A DNA stretch of 64,000 nucleotides from Saccharopolyspora galaxeae (GCF_016526145.1 NZ_JADDUE010000014.1:82594-146593); one strand, 5' to 3'. Shown: positions 1 through 10,023, counted from the first letter of the stretch. Translations and numbers: made by a program. Notes: generated from the letters alone by a model not told the origin.

Positions 1-518
1 ACCGGTTCACCGGCCACCGGGCGCAGGACATCGAGCGGCTGCGCTTCGACGGCGGCAAGTTGCTGCTGCGCCTGGACTACGCCGACGCGGGTTCGCTGGC
101 GACGATGACCGGGGCCGCGCAGGCGGTCAACGAGCTCGCCGAGCGCGGGCTGATGGCGATGGTCGAGCCGTTCCTGTCCCGGCGGGAAGGCGGCAAGGTG
201 CGCAACGACCTGTCCGCGGAAGCGGTGACCCGCTCGATCTCGATCGCCTCCGGGCTGGGCGGCACCTCGGCCTACACCTGGTTGAAGGTGCCGGTGATCG
301 ACGACATCGACCGGATCGGGCCGGTGATGGAGTCCACGACGCTGCCCACGGTGCTGCTCGGCGGCGAGGTCGCCGCCGACCAGGACGCGACGTTCGAGCG
401 CTGGCACAAGGCGCTGCGGCTGCCGAACGTGCACGGCCTGGTGGTGGGGCGCAGCCTGCTGTACCCGCCGGACGGCGACGTGGCGTCCGCTGTGGACACC
501 GCGGTCGGCTTGCTGTGA
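1..518 (+). CDS. Cgl0159-like (beta/alpha)8 aldolase-fold protein of the inositol cluster, 5' truncated
   Basis: The open frame enters from the left edge (first full codon at 3) and stops with TGA at 516-518, so only about 171 C-terminal residues are present. They look like the class I aldolase-fold proteins (DeoC/LacD-like, the Cgl0159 type) that accompany iol genes in actinobacteria. The visible part ends in a barrel-like pattern with hydrophobic strands, for example LPTVLLGGEV and NVHGLVVGRSLLYP, the latter resembling a phosphate-binding end of a TIM barrel. It lies directly upstream of iolB on the same strand, so it is probably the preceding operon gene and may cleave the late inositol intermediate 2-deoxy-5-keto-gluconate 6-phosphate. 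That role is inferred from position, not shown by the sequence. Confidence 0.75.
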   Translation, partial: RFTGHRAQDIERLRFDGGKLLLRLDYADAGSLATMTGAAQAVNELAERGLMAMVEPFLSRREGGKVRNDLSAEAVTRSISIASGLGGTSAYTWLKVPVIDDIDRIGPVMESTTLPTVLLGGEVAADQDATFERWHKALRLPNVHGLVVGRSLLYPPDGDVASAVDTAVGLL

Positions 519-565
519 ACGGGAATCCACAACGAGTTCGGCGCAAGACAGGATTGGAGCGGGTC

Positions 566-1447
566 TTGGCGGACAAGAGCTTCTACCTCCCCGCGGGCTC
601 GGCCGCGCGCGGCGACTACGCGGTGCACGTCGACCCCGCGTCGGCCGGGTGGGGCTATTCGTCGCTGCGCGTGCTCGACCTCGCCGCGGGCGAGCAGCAC
701 GAGTTCGGCACCGGCGAAAGCGAGTGGATCGTGCTGCCGCTGTCCGGCAGCTGCACGGTGCACTGCGACGGCGAGGCGTTCGAGCTGCACGGCAGGCAGA
801 GCGTCTTCCGCGGAGTCACCGATTTCGCCTACGCGCCCCGCGACGCGCAGGTGCGGATTTCGTCCGCAGCGGGCGGAAAATTCGCGCTGACCGGTGCCCG
901 CTGCGAGCGGCGGCTGCCCGCGCGTTACGGCCCGGCCTCGGAGGTCCCGGTGGAGCTGCGCGGCGCCGGGCAATCCAGCAGGCAGGTCAACAACTTCGGC
1001 GCGGCGCACGTGTTCGAGGCGGACCGGCTGATCGCGGTCGAGGTGCTCACCCCCGCGGGCAACTGGTCGTCGTTCCCGCCGCACAAGCACGACACCGAAC
1101 GCGACGGCGAGTCCGCGCTGGAGGAGATCTACTACTTCGAGCTCGACGGCGGCTCGGACGCGATGGGCTACCAGCGCGTCTACCCGTCCGGGCCGCACAG
1201 CGAGACCGACGTGCTCGCCGAGGTGCGCGGCGGTGACGTGGTGCTGATCCCGGACGGCTGGCACGGCCCGTCGATGGCGGTGCCCGGCTACGACATGTAC
1301 TACCTCAACGTCATGGCCGGTCCGTCGCCGGACCGGGCGTGGCTGATCTGCGACGACCCCGCGCACGCGTGGGTGCGCGACACCTGGGCGCAGCTGCCGG
1401 TGGACGCGCGGCTGCCGCTGTACGCGGCTCCGGAAGGAGAGCGGTGA
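566..1447 (+). CDS. iolB: 5-deoxy-glucuronate isomerase IolB
   Basis: IolB isomerises 5-deoxy-D-glucuronate to 2-deoxy-5-keto-D-gluconate in myo-inositol breakdown. The 293-residue product has the two-cupin layout of the family: an N-terminal barrel starting SFYLPAGSAARGDY, and a C-terminal barrel with the metal-binding motif PPHKHD near residue 172, then LEEIYYFEL and an HGPSMAVPGYDMYYLN segment. I chose TTG at 566 because GGAG sits 6 nt upstream and family members begin just before the YLPAGS motif. An in-frame GTG at 515, overlapping the previous stop, would add 17 residues without a clear ribosome site. The TGA overlaps the ATG of iolD, so the two are translationally coupled. Confidence 0.93.
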   Translation: MADKSFYLPAGSAARGDYAVHVDPASAGWGYSSLRVLDLAAGEQHEFGTGESEWIVLPLSGSCTVHCDGEAFELHGRQSVFRGVTDFAYAPRDAQVRISSAAGGKFALTGARCERRLPARYGPASEVPVELRGAGQSSRQVNNFGAAHVFEADRLIAVEVLTPAGNWSSFPPHKHDTERDGESALEEIYYFELDGGSDAMGYQRVYPSGPHSETDVLAEVRGGDVVLIPDGWHGPSMAVPGYDMYYLNVMAGPSPDRAWLICDDPAHAWVRDTWAQLPVDARLPLYAAPEGER

Positions 1448-3309
1448 TGAGCACGCGACGGCTCACCGTCGGGCAGGCGCTGGTGCGGTTCCTGACGCAG
1501 CAGCACTCCGAGCGCGATGGCGTGCGGGCCCGGTTGATCGCCGGATGCTGGGGAATCTTCGGGCACGGCAACGTGGCCGGGGTCGGCCAGGCGCTGCTGG
1601 AGGATCGGGAGCTGCCCTACGTCCAGGGCCGCAACGAGCAGGCGATGGTGCACGCCGCGGTCGGCTACGCGCGCCAGAGCGGGCGGATGTCGGCCTACGC
1701 GTGCACCACCTCGATCGGCCCGGGCGCGACGAACCTGGTCACCGGAGCGGCGCTGGCTTCGATCAACCACCTTCCGGTGCTGCTGCTGCCCGGCGACGTG
1801 TTCGCGACCCGCCCGGCCGATCCGGTGCTGCAGCAGCTCGAAGTGCCGCACGCCCGCGACGTGTCGGTGAACGACGCGCTGCGCCCGGTCTCGCGCTACT
1901 TCGACCGGATCTGGCGGCCCGAGGCGCTGATCCCGTCCGCGCTGGAGGCGATGCGGGTGCTCACCGACCCGGCCGAGACCGGCGCGGTCACCCTCGCGCT
2001 GCCGCAGGACGTGCAGGCCGAGGCGTTCGACTGGCCCGAGGAGTTCTTCGCCGAGCGCGTCTGGCCGGTGCGCCGCCCCCGCGCCGACCCGGAGTCGCTG
2101 CGCGCGGCGGCCGAACGGATCCGCGCGGCCCGCCGCCCGCTGATCATCGCCGGTGGCGGCGTGCACCACAGCGGCGCCGAGGAAGCGCTGCGCCGATTCG
2201 CCGCAGCGACCGGAATTCCGGTGTCCGAGACGCAGGCCGGGCGGGGTTCGCTGCGCTTCGACGATCCGCGCGAGCTCGGCTCGATCGGGCACACCGGCAC
2301 GTCGGCCTCCGACGACATCGCGCGGCGCGCGGACCTGGTGATCGGCGTGGGCACCCGCTACTCGGACTTCACCACCGCCTCGCACACCCTGTTCGCCGAG
2401 CCGGACGTGCGGTTCGTGAACATCAACATCACCGGGATGGACGCGCACAAGCAGTCCGCGACCGCGGTGGTCGGCGACGCCCGCGAAGCGCTGACCGACC
2501 TCGCCGAACGACTCGCCGGGCACCGCGTGGACGACGAGTACGCGCGGGAGTACGCGACCGCGGCGGAGAAGTGGTCCCGGGTGGTCGACCGGGTGACCAA
2601 GGCCGCGGACGGCGCCGAACGCCCCGGCCAGGCCGAAGTGCTCGGCGCGCTGGACGACGTGCTCGACGACCGCGACGTGGTGATCAACGCCGCCGGGTCG
2701 TTGCCGGAGGACCTGAACAAGTTGTGGCGTGCCAAGGAGCCGCGGCAGTACCACGTGGAGTACGGCTACTCCTGCATGGGCTACGAGCTGCCCGCCGCGA
2801 TCGGCGCGCGGCTGGCCGCCCCGGACCGCGAGGTGTTCGCGCTCGTCGGCGACGGCACCTACCTGATGCTGCCGACCGAGCTGGTCACCGCCGTGCAGGA
2901 AGGCATCAAGATCATCCCGGTGCTGGTGCAGAACCACGGCTACGCCTCCATCGGCGGGCTGTCCGAGAAGGTGGGCGCCGAGCGGTTCGGCACCGCCTAC
3001 CGGTTCCGGGACCACGACGGCGGGTTCACCGGCGAGCCGCTGCCGGTGGACCTGGCGGCGAACATGCGCAGCCTCGGCGTCGACGTGCTGCGCGCGGACA
3101 CCGTCGACGAGCTGCGCGAGGCGCTGCGCACCGCCCGTGCGGCCGACCGGCCGACCGCGGTCCACGTGGAGACCGATCCGGCGAAGAAGCAGCTGCCGCC
3201 GGAGGCGTGGTGGGACGTCCCGGTCGCGGAGGTCGCCGCGCTGGAAAGCACCCGCGCGGCACGTGAGCAGTACGACCACAACCGCCGCGACCAGCGGCAT
3301 TACCTGTAA
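1447..3309 (+). CDS. iolD: 3D-(3,5/4)-trihydroxycyclohexane-1,2-dione hydrolase IolD
   Basis: This thiamine-diphosphate enzyme opens the inositol-derived ring of trihydroxycyclohexane-1,2-dione to give 5-deoxy-glucuronate, the step before IolB. The 620-residue protein has the three-domain acetolactate-synthase-like layout. The N-terminal pyrimidine-binding domain carries the cofactor-activating Glu near residue 64 (GRNEQAM). A central Rossmann-like domain follows, and the C-terminal pyrophosphate domain has GDG at 468-470 followed by the N of VLVQNHGYASIGG. The start is ATG at 1447, sharing bases with the iolB stop and preceded by GGAGAG. Substrate assignment rests on overall similarity plus the iolB and mmsA neighbours. 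Confidence 0.94.
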   Translation: MSTRRLTVGQALVRFLTQQHSERDGVRARLIAGCWGIFGHGNVAGVGQALLEDRELPYVQGRNEQAMVHAAVGYARQSGRMSAYACTTSIGPGATNLVTGAALASINHLPVLLLPGDVFATRPADPVLQQLEVPHARDVSVNDALRPVSRYFDRIWRPEALIPSALEAMRVLTDPAETGAVTLALPQDVQAEAFDWPEEFFAERVWPVRRPRADPESLRAAAERIRAARRPLIIAGGGVHHSGAEEALRRFAAATGIPVSETQAGRGSLRFDDPRELGSIGHTGTSASDDIARRADLVIGVGTRYSDFTTASHTLFAEPDVRFVNINITGMDAHKQSATAVVGDAREALTDLAERLAGHRVDDEYAREYATAAEKWSRVVDRVTKAADGAERPGQAEVLGALDDVLDDRDVVINAAGSLPEDLNKLWRAKEPRQYHVEYGYSCMGYELPAAIGARLAAPDREVFALVGDGTYLMLPTELVTAVQEGIKIIPVLVQNHGYASIGGLSEKVGAERFGTAYRFRDHDGGFTGEPLPVDLAANMRSLGVDVLRADTVDELREALRTARAADRPTAVHVETDPAKKQLPPEAWWDVPVAEVAALESTRAAREQYDHNRRDQRHYL

Positions 3310-3364
3310 CCTGCGCGCGCCGGTGGCCGTGCGGGCGCGCGCCCGGGCGCACAGGACGATCACG

Positions 3365-4879
<1,515 letters not shown>

Positions 4880-5065
4880 ATTCCGCGGACATCGCCGTCG
4901 GCGAGTCATGGGCTTGACCGCCCTCGACCGGATACGGTGTGTCCCAGCAGGACCCCGCCGAGCTGGCCGGGCCGGTCGCAGGCGCCTACACCGATCGGAC
5001 CCGGCTCTACCGGGCGGCCAAAAGGGAGGGGCGGCAAGCCGCCTCGGTCGCCCGATGTGGAAAGG

Positions 5066-5095
5066 CCCGCTGGCTCCAGGAGTCAGCGGGTTTTT
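5066..5095 (+). terminator. Rho-independent terminator after the inositol operon
   Basis: A stem of GCCCGCTG..CTCC pairs with GGAG.CAGCGGG around a very short loop and is followed by five T residues at 5091-5095. It points in the direction of mmsA and is the only clear terminator in the mmsA-pspC gap. The region before it, 4930-5065, contains further hairpins such as GGGCGGC-AA-GCCGCC. Confidence 0.8.
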
Positions 5096-5108
5096 CGCAT
5101 TTCGCCAG

Positions 5109-5145
5109 GAGTGAGCGGCCCGGTTCGGACGAGCGGTCCGTTCGC
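5109..5145. repeat. Imperfect palindrome related to the 51-nt repeats near lacI
   Basis: The left arm GAGTGAGCGGCCCG and the right arm, whose complement reads GAGCGAACGGACCG, agree at 11 of 14 positions around a short centre. The arms resemble the GAGTGAACGGAC arms of the two elements at 15176 and 16375, but the conserved centre of those elements is missing. It lies between the convergent 3' ends of mmsA and pspC. Confidence 0.45.
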
Positions 5146-5165
5146 TCGGCTCGACGGCCCGCGGG

Positions 5166-5348
5166 CTACTGCTTGGGCATCAGGATCCACAGCGCGATGT
5201 AGATCACGAACTGCGGTCCGGGCAGCACGCAGGAGATCACGAAGATCAGCCGCACCAGCGTGGTGTTCCACCCGAACCGCTGCGCGAGGCCCGCGCACAC
5301 GCCGGCGATCATGGTGCCGCTGCGGGGGCGTTGCAGTGCTTTGCTCAT
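5166..5348 (-). CDS. PspC domain-containing small membrane protein
   Basis: A 60-residue protein that is essentially one PspC domain. The N-terminus MSKALQRPRSG is followed by MIAGVCAGLAQRFGW, the family's signature, and then a hydrophobic membrane span ending IALWILMPKQ. PspC proteins sit in the inner membrane and are linked to envelope stress; small one-domain versions are common in actinobacteria and their exact role is not known. I took the ATG at 5348 because the longer frame to 5417 would overlap the divergent gene starting at 5410 and adds residues unlike PspC. It is transcribed toward the inositol operon terminator. Confidence 0.85.
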   Translation of the reverse strand: MSKALQRPRSGTMIAGVCAGLAQRFGWNTTLVRLIFVISCVLPGPQFVIYIALWILMPKQ

Positions 5349-5409
5349 GTCCGCAAGGGTCCCGCCATCCCGGCTGGTTCGCCCGGCTCGCACGTGCTGA
5401 GCTGGGACG

Positions 5410-6480
5410 ATGGCCATCGAAGCGCCCCTCGACGTGGCACGGGAGCTCTACCGCGGCGAACCGGCGGAGTTCGTCGCGGCCCGCGACCGGCACGTCGCGC
5501 AGGCCCGCCGGGACGGCGACGAGCAGCGCGCCGAGGCGATCCGGGCGCTGCGCAAACCGACCACGGCGGCGTGGGCGGTGAACCGGCTGGCCGTCGAGGA
5601 CGCCGATGCGGTCGCCGAGCTGATCGAAGTGGGCGACGGGCTGCGCACCGCGCAGCGGGAACTGCGCGGCGACGAGATCCGGCGGCTGGACCAGCGGCGC
5701 GATGAACTCGTGCGGCGGTTGCTGGACCGAGCCGGGCAGCTCGTCAAGGGCAGCGGCCGCGGGTTCGGCGAGCAGGCACGGCGCCAGGTCGAGAGCACGC
5801 TGTCGGCCGCGGTCGCCGAACCGGACTCGGCGCGGCAGGTCCGGGAGGGCGTGCTCAGCAGCGCGCTGGAGTACAGCGGGTTCGGCCTGGACGAGCTCTC
5901 GGCGGCGGCAGTGCGGCGTTCCGGCGCCGGAAGCCAGCGGCCGCGACGAAAGCGCGGTTCCGCGCGGCGCGGCGCCGAATCCGGCGGAGGAGCCCGCCGC
6001 AAGACCGAGCAGTCCGAACGAGAGCCGCAGCGCGCAGCGGACCGGCGATCCACCGAGCAGCCCGATCGCGCCGAAGGCGACCGAGCCGATTCCCGCCGCG
6101 CCGGGACGAAGTCCGGGCCCCGAGCGCACCGGCGGAACGCCGAACGCTCCGAGGCGGAAGCCGAGCCGGCCGCGGACTCCCCCAGCTCCAGCGCCACCCG
6201 CCCCGGCCGGAAGCGCACCGGCCGATCCCGCCGCAGCACCGCGAAGCGATCCCGCTCGGCCGCCGAAGACGCCGACTCCGCCGCGGCCCGGCTCCAGCAG
6301 GCCGAGACCGAACTCGACCAGGCCGAACAGCAACGCGAGGAGCAGCAGCGCCGCCGCGACGAGCTGCGCCGCGAACTCGACGACCTCGGCACGCAGCTGC
6401 GCGAGACGGACCGCCGGGTCTCCCGCGCCCGCCGAGATCGCAACGCCGCGCGCCGCCGCTACGACGCGGCCCGCGGCTGA
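5410..6480 (+). CDS. Unrecognised charged protein with disordered middle and C-terminal coiled coil
   Basis: I do not recognise a named family for this 356-residue protein. Residues 1-170 are helical and start MAIEAPLDVARELYRGEP, with a KPTTAAWAVNRLA segment. Residues about 175-285 are rich in Arg, Ser, Glu and Ala and probably disordered. Residues about 285-350 form a long heptad-like segment (ADSAAARLQQAETELDQAEQ onward) rich in Gln, Glu and Arg, which suggests a coiled coil ending in a basic tail. No signal peptide or membrane span is visible. It is divergent from pspC with a 61-nt gap. A nucleic-acid- or scaffold-binding role is possible but not supported by a motif. Confidence 0.75.
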   Translation: MAIEAPLDVARELYRGEPAEFVAARDRHVAQARRDGDEQRAEAIRALRKPTTAAWAVNRLAVEDADAVAELIEVGDGLRTAQRELRGDEIRRLDQRRDELVRRLLDRAGQLVKGSGRGFGEQARRQVESTLSAAVAEPDSARQVREGVLSSALEYSGFGLDELSAAAVRRSGAGSQRPRRKRGSARRGAESGGGARRKTEQSEREPQRAADRRSTEQPDRAEGDRADSRRAGTKSGPRAHRRNAERSEAEAEPAADSPSSSATRPGRKRTGRSRRSTAKRSRSAAEDADSAAARLQQAETELDQAEQQREEQQRRRDELRRELDDLGTQLRETDRRVSRARRDRNAARRRYDAARG

Positions 6481-6593
6481 GGCCGGGTCGGACGCAGCAC
6501 CGGCTGAGCCGCCGCACCGGACCGAGCAGACGGCCCTGAGCAGGTCGTTCGGCACCGTGGCGGGTCATCGGCACCGCTGCGAAGCTGAGTCGC

Positions 6594-7625
6594 ATGACCG
6601 CCCGCTGGTTGCGCGTCATCGCGACGATCGCAGTTGTAGCGGCGATCGCCGCGCTGATCTACGCCGACCGGCACGAGCTCCCCGCCGCCGGCCGCGCGCT
6701 GCGCCACGCCGACCGCGCGTGGTTGACCGCGGGCGTGCTCGTGCTGCTGGTCTGGACGGCGAACTGGGTGCTGCTGCACCTGGCGGCGCGGAAAGTCACC
6801 GGCGCGGGCGGCTATCGGGAGTTCGCGCGGCTGCTGCCGGTGACGGTGGCATCGCTGGCGCTGAACCTGGCGGTGAAGTCCGGGAACCTCGCGGGCTTGG
6901 CGGCGTTCTCGGCGGACGCCCGCAGGCGCGGCGGCGGAGGCCGGGTCACCGGTGCGTACCTCGCGGCGGCGCAGACCGCCGAAGTCGCGTTCGTGGTCAC
7001 GCTGGCCGCGGGCATGGCCGTGGTGTGCTGGGACGGCAAGATCGAACGCGCGGAGATCGCCGCGGTGGTGCTGTTCGCCGCCGGCCTGCTGAGCAGGGTG
7101 GTGGCGCTGGTGGCGGCGGTGCGCAGCCGCGAGGTGCTGCGCCGGGTGTGGGTGTGGCCGGGCAGGACCCTGGACCGCCTGCTGCGCCGCCCGCCGCGGC
7201 AGCGCGACACCGCGCAGGCCGACGACTTCTACGACGCGGTGGCGGCGATCCGTGCGCACCCGTGGTCGGCGGTGCCCGCGGTGTGCTTCGGAGTCCTGGT
7301 GGATCTGCTGGGCGCAACCGTGCTGTGGGCGTCGCTGGCGGCGGTCGGCGCCGGTGACCGGCCGCTGGTGGCGCTGGTGGCCTACGCGGTGTCGACGCTG
7401 TTCGGCATCGTCGGCGTGCTGCCCGGCGGGCTCGGATTCGTCGAATTCGGGGCGACGGCGGTGCTGGCTTCCTACGATGTGCCGGTGGGTGTGGCGGCCG
7501 CGGCGGTGCTGGTGTTCCGCGTGTTCGTGTTCTGGTTGCCGCTGGCCGTGGGTGGTCTGCTCGCGTGGCGACTGCGCGCTTCACCCGGACAGCGGAACCG
7601 GTTGCGCGGCGCGGCCCACGGGTGA
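6594..7625 (+). CDS. YbhN/AglD-type integral membrane protein (LPG synthase transmembrane domain)
   Basis: A 343-residue polytopic membrane protein of the UPF0104 / lysylphosphatidylglycerol-synthase transmembrane family. The first span is at residues 5-23, about eight hydrophobic segments follow, and the family signature VLPGGLGFVEFGATAVLASY lies near residues 275-295. The soluble aminoacyl-transferase domain of MprF is absent, so lipid aminoacylation cannot be assumed. Stand-alone members are thought to move or flip lipid-linked substrates. The start ATG at 6594 gives a normal positively charged N-terminus (MTARWLRV). The next gene begins 75 nt downstream on the same strand, so co-transcription is possible. 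Confidence 0.85.
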   Translation: MTARWLRVIATIAVVAAIAALIYADRHELPAAGRALRHADRAWLTAGVLVLLVWTANWVLLHLAARKVTGAGGYREFARLLPVTVASLALNLAVKSGNLAGLAAFSADARRRGGGGRVTGAYLAAAQTAEVAFVVTLAAGMAVVCWDGKIERAEIAAVVLFAAGLLSRVVALVAAVRSREVLRRVWVWPGRTLDRLLRRPPRQRDTAQADDFYDAVAAIRAHPWSAVPAVCFGVLVDLLGATVLWASLAAVGAGDRPLVALVAYAVSTLFGIVGVLPGGLGFVEFGATAVLASYDVPVGVAAAAVLVFRVFVFWLPLAVGGLLAWRLRASPGQRNRLRGAAHG

Positions 7626-7700
7626 TCATGAGCGGGGCGGCGGCGCTTATCATGGCCGCGCGATCGTGGCCGACCGGTCGCGGGAGGTGGACGGAGTTTC

Positions 7701-8837
7701 GTGCGCGGGGTCGACTACTACGAGTTGCTGGGCGTGGACAGATCGGCGTCCGCCGCGGAGATCAAGACGGCGTACCGGACGCTGGCGCGCACCATGCACC
7801 CGGACGTCGGCGGCACCGCGGGCACCTTCCGGATGTTGCAGCTGGCTTACGAGACGCTGACCGACCCGGTGCGCCGCGCCGACTACGACGGCGAGACCAC
7901 GGCCGAACCGGAGCCGGAACCGGCCGACCCCGCGCCCGCGCAGGGCAGGCGTGCGGCGTCGCGCCGCTGGGTCTACCGCCCCGGCCGCCGGGACTTCGGC
8001 GACGATCCGCAATTCACCCCGCCCGCGGTGGACCTGCGACCCGGCGACGTCCCGTGGTGGCACGAGGTGGATCCGGCCGAGCGGGTGCGCTACGTACCGG
8101 TCACCGCGCCGGACCGCACCGCGACGATGGCGTTGGCGGGCGGCTGGGTCCTGCTGGCGTTGGCCGGGCTGCTGGTCGGGCTTTCCGGCGTGGTGCTGGC
8201 GCTGTGGTTGTCGGTGCTGGTGGCGACCGGTGTCGTCGTGCTGGTGCTGCTGCGGCGGTTGTTGGAGTCGCGGCGCACGGACAGGCTGTTCGACGCCGAT
8301 TTCTGCGGCGTGGTCTTCGGCGGCACGGCCGAGGAAGAGGTCGCCGCGGACGAGGCGGTCAAGCGCCACTCGGCGGAGCTGTTCGCCGATCACCTGACCC
8401 GGCTGCCCGGCGCGCGGATCTTCCACGGACTGGCCTGGCCGGGCTCGGTGTTCGCGGACGTCGATCACGCTGTGCTGTGCGGGCGGCGGCTCGTGCTGGT
8501 GGACTCCAAGCGCTGGCTGCCCGGCCATTACGAGGTCGACGACGACGGCACCGTCTACCGCAACGGCCACTTGTTCCGCGGCGGCACCACCCGCCTCGCC
8601 GAGGGCGTCGCGGCGTTCGAGGCGCTGCTGCCCGAAGTCGAGGTCCGCGGGGTGCTGCTGCTGTACCCGAACCGCGCGGGCGAGATCACCATCGGCGACC
8701 CGGACGCGGACGCGGTGCTGGAGACATCCACTCCGGAGGACTTCGTCTGCGACCTCGGCGAGTGGCTGGCCGACGACCCGGCGACGGTGGACCGCGAGGC
8801 GTTCTCGACGTTGCTCGCGCAGGTCGTCACGCACTGA
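7701..8837 (+). CDS. J-domain / transmembrane / NERD-like fusion protein
   Basis: The 378-residue product starts with a complete J domain (residues 4-62) including the HPD tripeptide at 33-35, so it should be able to stimulate an Hsp70 (DnaK). A Pro/Glu/Arg-rich linker leads to two closely spaced hydrophobic segments at about 135-180 (LAGGWVLLALAGLLVGL and following). The C-terminal part resembles a NERD (nuclease-related) domain: SAELFADHLTRLPGARIFHG, then ADVDHAVLCGRRLVLVDSKRW with the D..DxK pattern of the restriction-endonuclease-like fold. GTG at 7701 has GGAG upstream and gives the canonical DYYELLGVD beginning. A membrane-tethered co-chaperone acting on nucleic acid or a nuclease-like partner is inference. 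The J domain is certain, the NERD call is probable. Confidence 0.82.
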   Translation: MRGVDYYELLGVDRSASAAEIKTAYRTLARTMHPDVGGTAGTFRMLQLAYETLTDPVRRADYDGETTAEPEPEPADPAPAQGRRAASRRWVYRPGRRDFGDDPQFTPPAVDLRPGDVPWWHEVDPAERVRYVPVTAPDRTATMALAGGWVLLALAGLLVGLSGVVLALWLSVLVATGVVVLVLLRRLLESRRTDRLFDADFCGVVFGGTAEEEVAADEAVKRHSAELFADHLTRLPGARIFHGLAWPGSVFADVDHAVLCGRRLVLVDSKRWLPGHYEVDDDGTVYRNGHLFRGGTTRLAEGVAAFEALLPEVEVRGVLLLYPNRAGEITIGDPDADAVLETSTPEDFVCDLGEWLADDPATVDREAFSTLLAQVVTH

Positions 8838-8943
8838 GCCCGCACTGTTCACCATCGTGTGAGTCCGGGTTCGTTGCCCGAGGTGGCCGGGTACCAGGAA
8901 CGTGGGTTCCCGACATTTCGCCAGTCCGGGAGGTCAGCGCGCG

Positions 8944-10023
8944 ATGGTCAGCCCCCAGTTCTCCGCCACCGGCGGCAGTTCCGATGAGCCCGCTCGTACC
9001 GCGGATCCGGCACGCACCGAGACCGCTGCTGCCACTGCGGACGCAACACTCACCGAGGAAGCAGCACTCACCGACGACGCAGCACTCACCGAGGCAGCAG
9101 GAGCCCGCCGCCGTCCTCCGCTGATGTCCGGCCAGCGGTCCTCGGCCGCGCACTTCGCGGTCTACATCTTCGTCCTGGTGCCGTTCCTGGCGCTGCTGGC
9201 GGCGGTGCCGCTGCTGTGGGGCTGGGGCCTGACGTGGTGGGACCTGGGACTGGCCGGCGGGTTCTACGTGATCACGATCCTCGGCGTGACGGTCGGTTTC
9301 CACCGCTACTTCACGCACGGCGCGTTCCGCGCCAAGCGCTGGCTGCGCATCGCGCTGGCCGTGGCGGGCAGCATGTCGGTGCAGGGCCCGGTGATGCACT
9401 GGGTCGCCGATCACCGCAGGCACCACGCGTTCTCCGACCGCGAGGGCGATCCGCACTCGCCCTGGGCGTTCGGCACCTCGCCGGTCGCGCTGGCGCGGGG
9501 GTTCTGGCATGCGCACATGGGGTGGCTGTTCGAGCGGGATCTCACCAACCGGGAACGGTTCGCCCCGGACTTGATGAACGACCGCGACATCCGCCTGGTG
9601 CACCGCCTGTTCGGGCCGCTGACGCTGGCCACGCTGCTGCTTCCGGCGGTGATCGGTGGCGCGGTGTCCGGCAGCTGGTGGGGCGCGTGGACGGCGTTCT
9701 TCTGGGCCGGGCTGGTGCGGGTGGCGTTCCTGCACCACGTGACGTGGTCGGTGAACTCGATCTGCCACATCATCGGCGAGCGGCCGTTCCGCAGCCGGGA
9801 CAAGGCGGCGAACTTCTGGCCGCTGGCGCTGCTGAGCATGGGTGAGTCCTGGCACAACCTGCACCACGCGGACCCGACCTGCGCCCGGCACGGGGTGCGG
9901 CGCGGGCAGCTGGACATCTCCGCGCGGGTGATCTGGTTGTTCGAGAAGCTGGGCTGGGCAAGCCACGTCAAGTGGCCGACGCCGCGCCGGGTGGCCCGGC
10001 TGCGCCGGGGCGCGGCGGACTGA
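8944..10023 (+). CDS. Acyl-CoA/acyl-lipid delta-9 fatty acid desaturase
   Basis: A membrane di-iron desaturase of 359 residues that inserts a cis double bond into a saturated acyl chain. All three histidine boxes are visible: HRYFTH at 120-125, HRRHH at 157-161 and HNLHH at 304-308. Four hydrophobic segments fit the usual two-hairpin membrane layout. The first 55 residues are an Ala/Thr/Glu-rich extension outside the catalytic domain, encoded partly by a short tandem repeat around 9043-9100. I used ATG at 8944 (GGAGG of the upstream CGGGAGGTC lies within range) rather than an upstream GTG at 8902. The gene stands alone; the next gene is preceded by its own leader region. Confidence 0.92.
   Translation: MVSPQFSATGGSSDEPARTADPARTETAAATADATLTEEAALTDDAALTEAAGARRRPPLMSGQRSSAAHFAVYIFVLVPFLALLAAVPLLWGWGLTWWDLGLAGGFYVITILGVTVGFHRYFTHGAFRAKRWLRIALAVAGSMSVQGPVMHWVADHRRHHAFSDREGDPHSPWAFGTSPVALARGFWHAHMGWLFERDLTNRERFAPDLMNDRDIRLVHRLFGPLTLATLLLPAVIGGAVSGSWWGAWTAFFWAGLVRVAFLHHVTWSVNSICHIIGERPFRSRDKAANFWPLALLSMGESWHNLHHADPTCARHGVRRGQLDISARVIWLFEKLGWASHVKWPTPRRVARLRRGAAD
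9043..9100 (+). repeat. Short tandem repeat in the desaturase N-terminus
   Basis: The unit GCA(A/G)CACTCACCGA plus a few bases occurs three times in a row (roughly 15-18 nt periods), encoding repeated (A/T)LT-(E/D) blocks in the N-terminal extension. It keeps the frame and lies before the first membrane segment, so it should only change linker length. Confidence 0.6.

Noticed and set aside
4939..5202. 87-codon plus-strand frame starting GTG at 4939
   Set aside because: It runs through the terminator stem and into the 3' end of pspC. Kept only as a finding about a possible RNA or peptide.
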